NCBI RefSeq assembly: GCF_002256285.1
Contig: NZ_NKJE01000002.1
Location: forward strand, 55,567 to 119,566
Reading direction: 5' to 3'
DNA from: Flavobacterium sp. BFFFF1
GTDB lineage: Bacteria; Bacteroidota; Bacteroidia; Flavobacteriales; Flavobacteriaceae
DNA length: 64,000 bases
Position numbers and translations under genes: made by a program. This document shows positions 14,657 to 23,434 of this stretch, piece after piece. Numbering within the stretch: the first letter of the stretch is position 1; each line of letters begins with the position of its first letter. Under the pieces are notes generated by a model that was not told the DNA's origin, did not search any database, and saw only the letters and a program-made list of their open reading frames with translations.

Positions 14657-16551
14657 GATTTTGGAATAAAGTACCTGTTGTCACTGCCGATTCGGATGAC
14701 GTGGTGGTCTAACAATTGTTGTAATGCAAATATAATGTCGTCTGACGGATGTTTGACAAGGTTTTGTATTTCCCTTGAAGTTAAAGCCTGTTGCGTTAGT
14801 AAGCCATGGATTTCTGCCGCAACAGAAACCGCTGAGCCACTTTTTTTTGTTTTCGAAATGCAATAGGAGCAAATGCCGCAGTCTTCGGTTTTCTTTTCGC
14901 CGAAATAGTTCAGGATGAGTCGGCTTTTACAGGTTTTTTTGTCGGTAACATAGGCAATTACAGCCTCCAATTGACGCACCTTTTGCGCATTTTGGTTTTC
15001 AAGGTATTTCGAAATCCGGTTGATTGTTTTTTCATCTTCGCGTACTTCGTTGAAGATGATTGTGGTATCATTGCCTTTGGCCCTGTAATCGATAAGTCCA
15101 CGTTCGTGCAGCTTTTTCAATAAACCCAGGATCGCATTGTCAGTGGTGTTTGCTTTTTTCGAAATCAGGCTTAGGTTTATGGCTGAAGGCGCATCGTAAA
15201 TTCCGGTGTAATTTCTTAGAATGGCCAGTATTACCGGCTCGTCCTGCGGGTTTAGGCTCATGTAACGGAGTACTTCTTTTGACTCGATCACGAATTGAAC
15301 GGAAACTTTCTCAGAAAATTCCTGTGACAGGCTGACGATGCCCTGTCTGTCTAAAAACTGTAGGGCATTGTAAGCCTTCAAAGTAGGGAATTGGTACAGG
15401 ACACAAAAATGATTCAAATTTAGTGGGTATTCCTCCCCAATTCCTTCTCCGTAAGCAATTTGCAGATAATTACACAGTTTGACGTATACCTTTGTTAAAA
15501 AGGCTTTATCAGGCAAAACCGAAATAAACTGGTTTTGTGCCTGAATCGGGTCTGACGGGCTGAACAGCAATATTGCAAATGCTTTTTCGTCATTTCTGCC
15601 GGCACGCCCGGCCTCCTGGTAGTAATTTTCGATATTTTCCGGGAGTTGAATGTGAATGACCGTTTTGACATTCGCCTTATCGATGCCCATCCCGAAAGCA
15701 TTTGTCGCGACAATTACCTGGGATTTTTCTTCCATCCACGATTGCATATTTTTAGTTTTTTCGGAACTGTGGAGCCCGCCGTGATAGAAGGTCGCCGAGA
15801 ATCCCAGAGTTTGCAACTGTGAAGCGATATCGTGGCATGATTTCCGGTTCCGCACATAAATAATGGAAGGTGCTGGGTTTTTCTTCAAAATCTGTCCGAT
15901 GCGATGGAGCTTGTCCTCTGCCTCAACAACCATATAGGCGATGTTTTTTCTTTCGAAAGACCTTTTGAAAACTTCAGGATTTCTCAGTCCCAATTGAAGG
16001 ATAACATCTTCCTGCACTTTGTTAGTGGCTGACGCCGTTAATGCCAGAAAAGGTGCGTTTTGAAAATGCGCTTTGAGGTGGGCAATTTTCAGATATGCGG
16101 GCCTGAAATCATGTCCCCATTGCGATACGCAGTGTGCTTCATCGATGGCAATAAGATTGATATTCAAGCTTTTCAGGCGATCAACAATCCAATCGGCCTG
16201 TAGCCTTTCCGGCGAGAGGTAAAGAAACTTATAATTTCCAAACTGGCAGTTGTCCAGGAGGTCTGAAATTTCATCAGTAGAATGGCCGCCAGTCAGAGCG
16301 ATTGCTTTAACGCCGATTTTTTCGAGGTTTGCAACCTGGTCTTTCATCAAGGCGATTAATGGGGAAACGACAAGGCAAATCCCGTCTTTCATGATTCCCG
16401 GTACCTGAAAACAGATTGATTTTCCGCCACCGGTTGGGAGTATGGCGAACGTATCGTTCCCGGCCAGTACAGCGTCTATAATTTCCTGCTGGGCGGGCCT
16501 GAATTGATCATGATGCCAATATTTTCTGAGGATTTCAACAGGTGTCGGCAT
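14653..16551 (-). CDS. recQ: RecQ family ATP-dependent DNA helicase
   Basis: 632 residues. Superfamily 2 helicase with QFRPAQQEII (Q motif region), Walker A PTGGGKS (39-45), DEAH box (137-140), TASAT motif III and the QxxGRAGR-type motif VI (YYQEAGRAGRND). A four-Cys zinc site (C541, C558, C561, C564) is followed by a winged-helix region. There is no HRDC domain, so it is the short RecQ form. It unwinds DNA in recombination and fork repair. First gene of a pair with fmt. A TACATTTG box at 16570-16577 is a possible promoter. Confidence 0.95.
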   Translation of the reverse strand: MPTPVEILRKYWHHDQFRPAQQEIIDAVLAGNDTFAILPTGGGKSICFQVPGIMKDGICLVVSPLIALMKDQVANLEKIGVKAIALTGGHSTDEISDLLDNCQFGNYKFLYLSPERLQADWIVDRLKSLNINLIAIDEAHCVSQWGHDFRPAYLKIAHLKAHFQNAPFLALTASATNKVQEDVILQLGLRNPEVFKRSFERKNIAYMVVEAEDKLHRIGQILKKNPAPSIIYVRNRKSCHDIASQLQTLGFSATFYHGGLHSSEKTKNMQSWMEEKSQVIVATNAFGMGIDKANVKTVIHIQLPENIENYYQEAGRAGRNDEKAFAILLFSPSDPIQAQNQFISVLPDKAFLTKVYVKLCNYLQIAYGEGIGEEYPLNLNHFCVLYQFPTLKAYNALQFLDRQGIVSLSQEFSEKVSVQFVIESKEVLRYMSLNPQDEPVILAILRNYTGIYDAPSAINLSLISKKANTTDNAILGLLKKLHERGLIDYRAKGNDTTIIFNEVREDEKTINRISKYLENQNAQKVRQLEAVIAYVTDKKTCKSRLILNYFGEKKTEDCGICSYCISKTKKSGSAVSVAAEIHGLLTQQALTSREIQNLVKHPSDDIIFALQQLLDHHVIRIGSDNRYFIPKS

Positions 16552-16634
16552 GGCTTATAATTCGAAATTCAAATGTATCGTTTTCGACAATCAAAGTGGA
16601 AAGTTAGTCAAATAAACTGAAAATAACTGAGGCG

Positions 16635-17174
16635 TTACTGGGAAAGACGGCCTAAAATAAAATCAATGCGCTCGGCAACGGTGCCTTTAGGGACATCTAT
16701 TAAATGATAACCATAGTTTTGATAGGTCTCCGCAAGATGGCTGTAGATTAATTTGGCCTGTTCAAAGTTCTCGTAGCGTTCGTCGTCGCTTTCATAAATT
16801 TCCTCCCATGGCGGAAGGATAAAAATTTTGGAGTAAATATGCTCCCGGCAGGCAGCGTCAAAATGGGCTGGATAACTGTCGCCGATGTAGTGCATATAGG
16901 CCAGCACATCAGGGATGCCACGATCAAGGAACACAATATCGTGGGTTTCATCACAGGCATTCAGGAACTGTTTCTTCCGGCCTTCGAGCAGCAATTCGCT
17001 GAAAAGAAGCGGGTTCTCGAGAAACAGTTGTTCGATACCCTGCTTTTTGGCTTCCATCGTCACTTCGCGCGAGATTTCAGGATAACAACAGTATCCCTGT
17101 GCCGTCAGCCCATCTATGATAGTGGTTTTCCCAGTACCAGGGCCGCCTATGATGACAACAACTTCTTTGCGCAC
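16635..17174 (-). CDS. P-loop AAA-family ATPase/kinase-like protein
   Basis: 179 residues. Walker A GGPGTGKTTI is at about residues 10-19, and VFLDRGIPDVLAYMHY in the middle gives an Asp-Arg-Gly signature seen in small nucleoside/phosphotransferase-like P-loop proteins (AAA_28 type). The C-terminal YHLIDVPKGTVAERIDFIL resembles the kinase lid region. Substrate unknown. It is a single gene, separated from recQ by about 80 bases. Confidence 0.75.
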   Translation of the reverse strand: MRKEVVVIIGGPGTGKTTIIDGLTAQGYCCYPEISREVTMEAKKQGIEQLFLENPLLFSELLLEGRKKQFLNACDETHDIVFLDRGIPDVLAYMHYIGDSYPAHFDAACREHIYSKIFILPPWEEIYESDDERYENFEQAKLIYSHLAETYQNYGYHLIDVPKGTVAERIDFILGRLSQ

Positions 17175-17261
17175 GATTTAAAAATAAGGCGCAAATATAG
17201 CAATTCACAATTGATAATTAATAATGGATAATTAATAATTACAAGGTATTTCCATAAACCT

Positions 17262-17376
17262 GGATCTTAGCCCCGATGGCAGCGGCATCCTTTTTTATTC
17301 TACTGTCGCGCCGGACTTCGGGGGATGAATTTGAGAATAAAAAAGATACAGCGGACAGCGGGAAACAGCTCCTGAT
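17262..17376 (+). repeat. Dispersed hairpin element, copy A
   Basis: A conserved left end with GATGGCAGCGGCATCC and a right end with AGATACAGCGGACAGCGGG flank an inner inverted repeat (CTTTTTTATTCT/AGAATAAAAAAG) and a GC-rich loop. The same ends recur at 50963-51072 and, inverted, at 57812-57902. It fills most of the 290-base gap before the DUF493 gene. That gap also holds AT-rich ATAATTAATAAT repeats at about 17205-17240. Confidence 0.65.
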
Positions 17377-17465
17377 AAACAAAAATAACGTTGACACGTT
17401 AAATCAGAAATCTAAAACATAAAATCTCCATACTAAAACCTTATATTTGCGTTTATTTTAATAAA

Positions 17466-17750
17466 ATGGATAAGAAGACAGAAGAATTTTATGTGCGTTT
17501 AAAGGAAGAGCTATCCACTACAAGCAGCTGGCCGTCAGAATATTTATTTAAGTTTATCGTGCCCACGGAAAAGGAAAAAATCCTGGAGGTTGAGAATGCT
17601 TTTAACAACCTGGGCGCCGTCATCACAACGCATCAGTCCAAAACAGGAAAATACACTTCCGTTTCAATTCATGTTACGATGGCGACCCCTGATGCAGTAA
17701 TTGAAAAATATATCGCCGTTTCGAACATTGAAGGCATAATTTCATTATAA
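17466..17750 (+). CDS. DUF493 family protein (YbeD-like)
   Basis: 94 residues, close to family length. A small ferredoxin-like alpha/beta protein with FKFIVPTEKEKILEVENAF and a central SVSIHVTM strand. ACT-like fold proteins of this type are thought to be regulatory; no function is established. The next gene begins on the base after its stop, so the two form an operon. A TATATTTG box lies at 17442-17449. Confidence 0.85.
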   Translation: MDKKTEEFYVRLKEELSTTSSWPSEYLFKFIVPTEKEKILEVENAFNNLGAVITTHQSKTGKYTSVSIHVTMATPDAVIEKYIAVSNIEGIISL

Positions 17751-18470
17751 ATGAATCAAAAATATATCAAGGAGAACGCCAACGACGTTGTCAACGAACT
17801 GGAATATAATGCAGAGCGTCCGCACCTGATCATCAGGGAGTACGGCCGTCACCTGCAGAAACTGATTGACCAGGCTGTGGTGATTGCAGACCGCGAGGAA
17901 CGCAACAAGGCAGCAAAATACATCATCCAGGTGATGGGAAGCCTGAACCCGCATTTGCGCGACGTGCCCGATTTCCAGCATAAGCTATGGGACCAGATTT
18001 TTATCATGTCTGATTTTAAACTCGAGGTTGATTCCCCGTATCCTGTGCCTTCACGTGAGGTGTTGCAGTTGAAACCAGATGTGTTAAGTTATCCGCAGAA
18101 CTTTCCAAAATACCGTTTTTATGGCAACAATATCAAGTATATGATCGATGTGGCCAACCGCTGGGAGGATGGTGATTTGAAAAATGCACTGATTAAAGTC
18201 ATTGCAAACCACATGAAAAAATCCTATTTAAGCTGGAATAAGGATACGGTGAAAGATGATGTGATTTTTGAACATCTCCTTGAGTTGTCCGGCGGGAAGA
18301 TCGACCTGACACAAAGTTCAGAGGAATTGGTGAACACCACGGATCTGATGCGGACCAATATGCGGATTTCCAATAAAATCAATCCGGCTGCGCCACCAAA
18401 AATCAAGAATAATAAAAACGGAAAAATGAATTCCGGCCATAAAAATAACCAAAACAGAAAAATACAATAA
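17751..18470 (+). CDS. DUF4290 domain protein
   Basis: 239 residues. Bacteroidota-specific DUF4290: an alpha-helical body with YNAERPHLIIREYGRHLQ near the N-terminus, PNFPKYRFYGNN-type core and NHMKKSYLSWNKD. It ends in a low-complexity basic tail (NKNGKMNSGHKNNQ). No catalytic motif is visible. It sits between DUF493 and murA, a conserved-looking neighbourhood in flavobacteria, and may be cotranscribed with murA across a 70-base gap. Confidence 0.85.
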   Translation: MNQKYIKENANDVVNELEYNAERPHLIIREYGRHLQKLIDQAVVIADREERNKAAKYIIQVMGSLNPHLRDVPDFQHKLWDQIFIMSDFKLEVDSPYPVPSREVLQLKPDVLSYPQNFPKYRFYGNNIKYMIDVANRWEDGDLKNALIKVIANHMKKSYLSWNKDTVKDDVIFEHLLELSGGKIDLTQSSEELVNTTDLMRTNMRISNKINPAAPPKIKNNKNGKMNSGHKNNQNRKIQ

Positions 18471-18479
18471 ACAATTAAA

Positions 18480-18532
18480 AATTAGGAATTAAGAATTTTG
18501 TAAGCACAATTCCCAATTCCTAATTCCTAATT
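18480..18532. repeat. Imperfect AT-rich inverted repeat between DUF4290 and murA
   Basis: The left arm AATTAGGAATTAAGAATT pairs with the right arm AATTCCTAATTCCTAATT across a short spacer. Internal AATTAGGA units are repeated. There is no T run, so it is not an obvious terminator. It could be a spacer repeat or leader hairpin eight bases before murA. Confidence 0.5.
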
Positions 18533-18540
18533 ACATTAAA

Positions 18541-19854
18541 ATGGGAACTTTTAAAATTGAAGGAGGCGTCGCGCTAAAAGGTGAAATCACTCCACAGGGA
18601 GCAAAGAATGAAGCGTTACAGATTTTATGTGCGGTGTTGCTGACGCCCGAAAAAGTAACAATCAATAATATACCAGATATTATCGATGTAAACAAACTCA
18701 TCACACTACTCAAAAATCTGGGTGTTAAGGTGGAAAAAATAGGGAAAGGTTCTTACACATTCCAATCCGATGAAGTAAATGTTGGCTATCTTGAAACCGA
18801 AGCGTTTAAAAAGGAAGGCGGTTCGCTGCGTGGATCGATTATGATCGTAGGACCATTGTTGGCGCGTTACGGACGTGGTTACATCCCAAAACCGGGCGGT
18901 GACAAGATTGGCCGCAGGAGATTGGATACGCATTTTGAAGGATTTATAAACCTGGGCGCTAAGTTCCGTTACAACCGTGAAGACCATTTCTATGGCGTTG
19001 AAGCTACAGATGGATTGACCGGTACCGACATGCTTCTTGATGAAGCGTCTGTAACAGGAACGGCGAACATCGTGATGGCCGCTGTTTTAGCCAAAGGTAC
19101 TACGACAATTTACAACGCCGCCTGCGAACCTTATCTGCAGCAATTGTCAAAAATGCTGAACTCAATGGGTGCCAGGATTACCGGTGTGGGGTCTAACCTT
19201 TTGAAAATTGAAGGAGTCGACAAATTAGGAGGTTGTGAGCATACGATTTTGCCGGACATGATTGAAATCGGTTCATGGATTGGGCTTGCCGCCATGACGA
19301 GAAGCGAAATTACGATCAAGAATGTAAGCTGGGATAATCTCGGTATAATACCCAATACTTTCAGGAAACTTGGGATTACTTTAGAACGTCAGGGCGATGA
19401 TATCTATATTCCCGCGCACACCGATGGCTATGAAGTAAAAACAGATATTGACGGATCGATCCTGACCATTGCCGATGCACCATGGCCTGGTTTTACACCC
19501 GATTTGCTCAGTATCGTGCTCGTGGTTGCCACGCAGGCCAAAGGCGATGTGCTGATCCACCAGAAAATGTTCGAAAGCCGTTTGTTCTTTGTCGATAAAC
19601 TGATTGATATGGGAGCAAAAATTATGCTTTGCGATCCCCATCGTGCGGTCGTTATCGGGCATGATTTTAAATCACAACTTAAAGCCACGACCATGTCATC
19701 ACCGGATATCCGTGCCGGAATTTCGTTGTTGATTGCGGCCTTGTCAGCAAAAGGAACCAGTACGATCCAGAATATCGAGCAGATTGACCGTGGATACGAA
19801 GATATTGAAGCGAGACTGCGTGCTATTGGTGCCAGAATTTCACGCGAAGATTAA
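18541..19854 (+). CDS. murA: UDP-N-acetylglucosamine 1-carboxyvinyltransferase
   Basis: 437 residues. It transfers enolpyruvate from PEP to UDP-GlcNAc, the first committed step of peptidoglycan synthesis, in the cytosol. Visible: the catalytic GAKNEALQI (K22/N23), GPLLARYGRG, the active-site loop PGGDKIGRRRLDTH, and a C-terminal DIRAGISLLIAAL. The loop residue that is Cys115 in E. coli is Asp121 here (codon GAC at 18901-18903). Asp at this site is known to keep activity but give fosfomycin insensitivity in other bacteria. Last gene of the DUF493-DUF4290-murA group, followed by a strong terminator. Confidence 0.97.
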   Translation: MGTFKIEGGVALKGEITPQGAKNEALQILCAVLLTPEKVTINNIPDIIDVNKLITLLKNLGVKVEKIGKGSYTFQSDEVNVGYLETEAFKKEGGSLRGSIMIVGPLLARYGRGYIPKPGGDKIGRRRLDTHFEGFINLGAKFRYNREDHFYGVEATDGLTGTDMLLDEASVTGTANIVMAAVLAKGTTTIYNAACEPYLQQLSKMLNSMGARITGVGSNLLKIEGVDKLGGCEHTILPDMIEIGSWIGLAAMTRSEITIKNVSWDNLGIIPNTFRKLGITLERQGDDIYIPAHTDGYEVKTDIDGSILTIADAPWPGFTPDLLSIVLVVATQAKGDVLIHQKMFESRLFFVDKLIDMGAKIMLCDPHRAVVIGHDFKSQLKATTMSSPDIRAGISLLIAALSAKGTSTIQNIEQIDRGYEDIEARLRAIGARISRED

Positions 19855-19895
19855 TAATTCGACAGGGAAGTTAAATATCACAATATATTGTAAAC

Positions 19896-19930
19896 AAAAC
19901 GCCGGCGAATCCGATTCGCCGGCGTTTTTT
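19896..19930 (+). terminator. GC-rich bidirectional terminator after murA
   Basis: AAAACGCCGGCGAATC is followed by its complement GATTCGCCGGCGTTTT, then more T's. It lies between convergent murA and the DUF5686 gene and can serve both. Confidence 0.85.
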
Positions 19931-19961
19931 AATTCTTAAATGTGCGGATTGTTAGGCTGAT

Positions 19962-22442
19962 TTATTTTAATATGTTTAAGAGTTTCAGGCCGAAAACTAC
20001 ACCATCACCCTGATAGCCATTTTGGTAAGAACGCACATAGTCTATGCGGAACAGCCTGAATTTTCCAAATCCAAGGTTGTCCAATCCTACAGAAAATTCC
20101 TGATACGGACTCCGATCCGGTACGGCCAGGTTGTGGAATCCGAGTATAAGTTTTGTTTTCAACAGGTTCAATAAGGGAATTTTATTCATGATAAAACCGT
20201 TGTCATCATATTCCGCGTGCGTTTCAAAGTACGAGTCGTTCGTGCTGGCGGCGTAGTATGGCAGCAGGTTAAAGACGTTTAGGTAGCGCTCCTCCGTACC
20301 AACATGCGTTTGGTTGCCGTTAAAATGTTTGTAATCAATAAAAGAGATATTGTCGCCATTGACAAATTTTCCACCTTTTAGATTAAACGAAAAGCTTCCT
20401 TTATTCCCAGCAGTCACCTCGTAGGTCACACGGGATGATAACAACTGAAATTCATAGTCTTTTTCGCTTGCCGCAAACGCATGTTCGTAATTCAGGTATA
20501 CCGTTGGGTAATTTTGATTGCGCAGGTTGATTTTGCCGTCAGGGCGGGTGATGTATTTGTTGCCAAATGAAATCCGTGCTGAAAGTGTGGCTTTAGTCAG
20601 GTGGTGTGTGGCAAAAGCGGGTGCGTCGCTAAACGGATCTTGAGGATTATTTGATGTGTATAAATCGTCCTGCTTCAACAATACATAATCAGTGTTGTTT
20701 GTCAAAGGCTTTCTTTGTTGGTATTCTACGCGACCCATAACATTCACTCCGTTTAGTACGTCGCGGCCATAGGTAATACCCGCAAATTCCTTATTGTACA
20801 ATTTCATGTAATTGTCCTTGAAAAACAAAGTACTTACCGAATTGATGAACTTGCTAATGGGCTCTTCAGGGTTGAATTGTGCCACAGTACTTCCTCCGGA
20901 CACAGACACAAACGCGTAGTTCTGATTGTTGAATCGGTGGGTGTAATCGGCTTTAATCCTCAGCCGGTCTTCGGCAAATCCATAATTAAAAGTAGCACTC
21001 GCCGCAGTGTATTTTCCCTTTTCTTCTCCTTTCCAGCTGCGGAAGTTGAAACCTGAGTTTAAGTTCCAGCCCTGTACGGTATTAAAACTAATGGATGTCA
21101 GGTTGATCAGGCCATCATAGTTGAACGATTTTTTCGCAAAACTGTTTCGGTAGTGGTAGCCGCGGATGGGGTCCAGAAGGTGAAACTTGTTTCTTTTATT
21201 GTCTACAGAATCGAGGTAAGTCTGTGAATTACGGACTTTAAAAATGCTGTCTTTTTTTACGTAATCCCGGCTTTCTTCCTCTGTCAGCGGAACCTGGCGG
21301 TTGGTGCTCCAGTATGCGTCATCCTTTTTGTTTGAATTGTCCTCAAAGCTCACAATTTCATTTGTAAAGGTCTTTTTGTCAAACGATTCTTTGAAGTCGT
21401 AGTTGGTGTATACATATGAAAATTTACCATTGAATTTGATTCCGAAAGCACCTGCCGTAAATTCGAGGTTTTGTGTGCTTTTTGACCAAATCTTATTGTT
21501 TTCGTTGTAACTGAAATTTTGTACGAGTTTCATCGTGTCCATGAATTCTTGTTTGACGCGATATCCTTTGATGTCAAGATCTACTGCATAAATGGCCCAG
21601 GTGTTTTCCACAATATAGATGTAGCCCTCAAAAACAGGTTCATTGTCCCGACGCGCAATCACTTTGATTTTGTTGATGATCTGATTGCTGTCATCAGTAA
21701 AGTTTCCCTCCAGTTTATACTTGTAGTAGTTAAATGCATTGTCGGCGATAGGGGAGACCATATTCATGCCAAACCTGATCGTATTATCATAAAAATCATA
21801 CCGCGTTGCAAGTGCAGTATTGTAGCTGAATCCATTATCGTTTCCACTTATTTTAGATGCGATGATCCGTTCTTTCAGGTTGTTTGGCTTCTCGAATGTG
21901 AGTTTTGAAACTGTTTCGGAAAGGTAAAGGATGCCAGTGCCTGTTGAATCAAGCATTCCGTCCATATCGCCAACTTCGGCGCCAAAAATTTTCTTTGGCA
22001 TGTCTTTAAGCTTAAAAATCCCCCGGGAATAAAAATCAGCGGTAAAACGCGCTGTTCGTGCAGAATTTGCTTTTTTTGATTTTATGGCATTGCGAATTAA
22101 TTCGTTTGCAGGATTGTCCTTACCGTTGACGACCACTTCGTTCAGGATCAACGTTTCTTCGCTAAGCTGCGCATTTTGTGTGAAAGGAAACTTATCGATA
22201 TTGACAGTAATTTTTTTGGTCTTATAACCAATGTATTGAAAAACAATCGTGTATTGGCCGGGCTTTGTAATGTTAAGTTCGTACTGCCCCTGTTCATTGG
22301 CGGAGGTACCATTGTAAGTGTTCTCAATCCTCACGCTCACGTAGGGAAGTGGCAGTTTGGTGTCGTCAGTAACGGTTCCCCGAATTTGCGAGAACGCAGT
22401 AAAAGCAAAGGAACAGAGCAGTAGCGTAAAAATTTGTTTCAT
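19962..22442 (-). CDS. DUF5686 family outer-membrane protein with carboxypeptidase-like N-terminal domain
   Basis: 826 residues. A signal peptide ends near FTAFSQ. A CarboxypepD_reg-like beta sandwich follows (IRGTVTDDTKLPLPYVSV..., about 20-105), then the long DUF5686 region, whose many alternating aromatic strands fit a beta-barrel, ending in a strand with FGLKLLNILK. The family is Bacteroidota-specific and probably sits in the outer membrane; function is not established. Single gene, convergent with murA. Confidence 0.85.
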   Translation of the reverse strand: MKQIFTLLLCSFAFTAFSQIRGTVTDDTKLPLPYVSVRIENTYNGTSANEQGQYELNITKPGQYTIVFQYIGYKTKKITVNIDKFPFTQNAQLSEETLILNEVVVNGKDNPANELIRNAIKSKKANSARTARFTADFYSRGIFKLKDMPKKIFGAEVGDMDGMLDSTGTGILYLSETVSKLTFEKPNNLKERIIASKISGNDNGFSYNTALATRYDFYDNTIRFGMNMVSPIADNAFNYYKYKLEGNFTDDSNQIINKIKVIARRDNEPVFEGYIYIVENTWAIYAVDLDIKGYRVKQEFMDTMKLVQNFSYNENNKIWSKSTQNLEFTAGAFGIKFNGKFSYVYTNYDFKESFDKKTFTNEIVSFEDNSNKKDDAYWSTNRQVPLTEEESRDYVKKDSIFKVRNSQTYLDSVDNKRNKFHLLDPIRGYHYRNSFAKKSFNYDGLINLTSISFNTVQGWNLNSGFNFRSWKGEEKGKYTAASATFNYGFAEDRLRIKADYTHRFNNQNYAFVSVSGGSTVAQFNPEEPISKFINSVSTLFFKDNYMKLYNKEFAGITYGRDVLNGVNVMGRVEYQQRKPLTNNTDYVLLKQDDLYTSNNPQDPFSDAPAFATHHLTKATLSARISFGNKYITRPDGKINLRNQNYPTVYLNYEHAFAASEKDYEFQLLSSRVTYEVTAGNKGSFSFNLKGGKFVNGDNISFIDYKHFNGNQTHVGTEERYLNVFNLLPYYAASTNDSYFETHAEYDDNGFIMNKIPLLNLLKTKLILGFHNLAVPDRSPYQEFSVGLDNLGFGKFRLFRIDYVRSYQNGYQGDGVVFGLKLLNILK

Positions 22443-22507
22443 GTGTTTTTGGGTGTTTTTGGTTTTGTATGGTAGACGAAAATAGGTTTAAAATGGTTGC
22501 ATGGCGT

Positions 22508-22921
22508 TTATAAAAAAGAATGGATAGCGAGTTCATAGCTTTTTAAGCCAAAACCGATAACAATACCTTTTGCATTTGGGGAGATAAATGATTGGTGGCG
22601 AAAGCTCTCTCGTGAAAAAGTATTCGAAATGTGTACTTCAACGACGGGTGTGTCCACGGCTTTTACAGCATCACCGATACCTATTGAAGTGTGGGTATAG
22701 GCGCCGGCGTTTAAAATAATGCCATCGCAGGAAAATCCGAATTCCTGTATAAAACCGATGATTTCACCTTCTATATTGCTTTGATGTAACGAAAAGTCAA
22801 TGTCCGGAAATTGTGTTTTCAGGATGTCAAAATAATTCCCAAATGTCTGGTCGCCGTAAATCTCGGGTTCGCGTTTTCCTAAGAGATTTAAGTTAGGACC
22901 GTTTATGATAGCAATGCGCAT
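22508..22921 (-). CDS. aroQ: Type II 3-dehydroquinate dehydratase
   Basis: 137 residues. It converts 3-dehydroquinate to 3-dehydroshikimate (shikimate pathway). The flexible lid NGPNLNLLGKREPEIYG carries the catalytic Arg and Tyr. LNAGAYTHTSIGIGDA supplies substrate-binding residues, and EVHISNTFSRESFRHQSFISP holds the conserved His. Slightly shorter than the usual 140-150 residues at the C-terminus. A terminator-like hairpin separates it from the upstream TM2 gene, so it may have its own promoter. Confidence 0.95.
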   Translation of the reverse strand: MRIAIINGPNLNLLGKREPEIYGDQTFGNYFDILKTQFPDIDFSLHQSNIEGEIIGFIQEFGFSCDGIILNAGAYTHTSIGIGDAVKAVDTPVVEVHISNTFSRESFRHQSFISPNAKGIVIGFGLKSYELAIHSFL

Positions 22922-22940
22922 AAGTGTTTTCTGTAAAAAT

Positions 22941-22971
22941 AAAAAAAGGGAAACAATTTGTCTCCCTTTTT
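22941..22971 (-). terminator. Terminator between the TM2 gene and aroQ
   Basis: AAAAAGGGA and TCCCTTTTT arms enclose AACAATTTGTC on the plus strand. On the minus strand it ends in a T run about 20 bases after the TM2 stop. Confidence 0.7.
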
Positions 22972-22990
22972 GATAAAATCTTAATTTCTA

Positions 22991-23398
22991 CTAAAAGAAA
23001 CTGTCTTTGTAGCTGCCGTCTTTAGGCTCGTAGCTTCCTGTAAGGATTCCGATTACATCAACCAGCGACCAGATGAACAAACCACCCAGTGTGATGATGA
23101 ACAGTACATTCCAGTACCATGGGCTACCAAGATACCATCTGTGTGCTGCAAATCCACCCAGAATCAGCCAGAACAAAAACGCAATTCCCTGGCTTTTTTC
23201 ACCTGAGGCTGCAGCCGGTGAAGTAAGTGCAGTCGCTTTCGCTTCTGTCTTTTTCGCAGTTGTTACATTTTGATTCTCCGAAGAGGAAGTTGTCACACGC
23301 TCTGTGGTTACAACTTTTCTTTCCACAGGGAAAGACGCATACGAAACTGACGTGGTCAATGCCAACACCAACATCGTCAAAATAATTTTGATTTTCAT
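22991..23398 (-). CDS. TM2 domain membrane protein
   Basis: 135 residues. An N-terminal signal or anchor (IILTMLVLALTTSVSYA) and a Ser/Thr/Ala-rich linker precede a TM2 pair: AFLFWLILGGFAAHRWYLG and NVLFIITLGGLFIWSLVDVIGIL, with the characteristic helix-turn-helix and GxxxxHRWYLG core. Function of such TM2 proteins is unknown. The charged tail contains GSYEPKDGSYKDSFF. Confidence 0.85.
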   Translation of the reverse strand: MKIKIILTMLVLALTTSVSYASFPVERKVVTTERVTTSSSENQNVTTAKKTEAKATALTSPAAASGEKSQGIAFLFWLILGGFAAHRWYLGSPWYWNVLFIITLGGLFIWSLVDVIGILTGSYEPKDGSYKDSFF

Positions 23399-23434
23399 GG
23401 TTAAATGTTTTTATTTGTACCAAAATAATAACTA

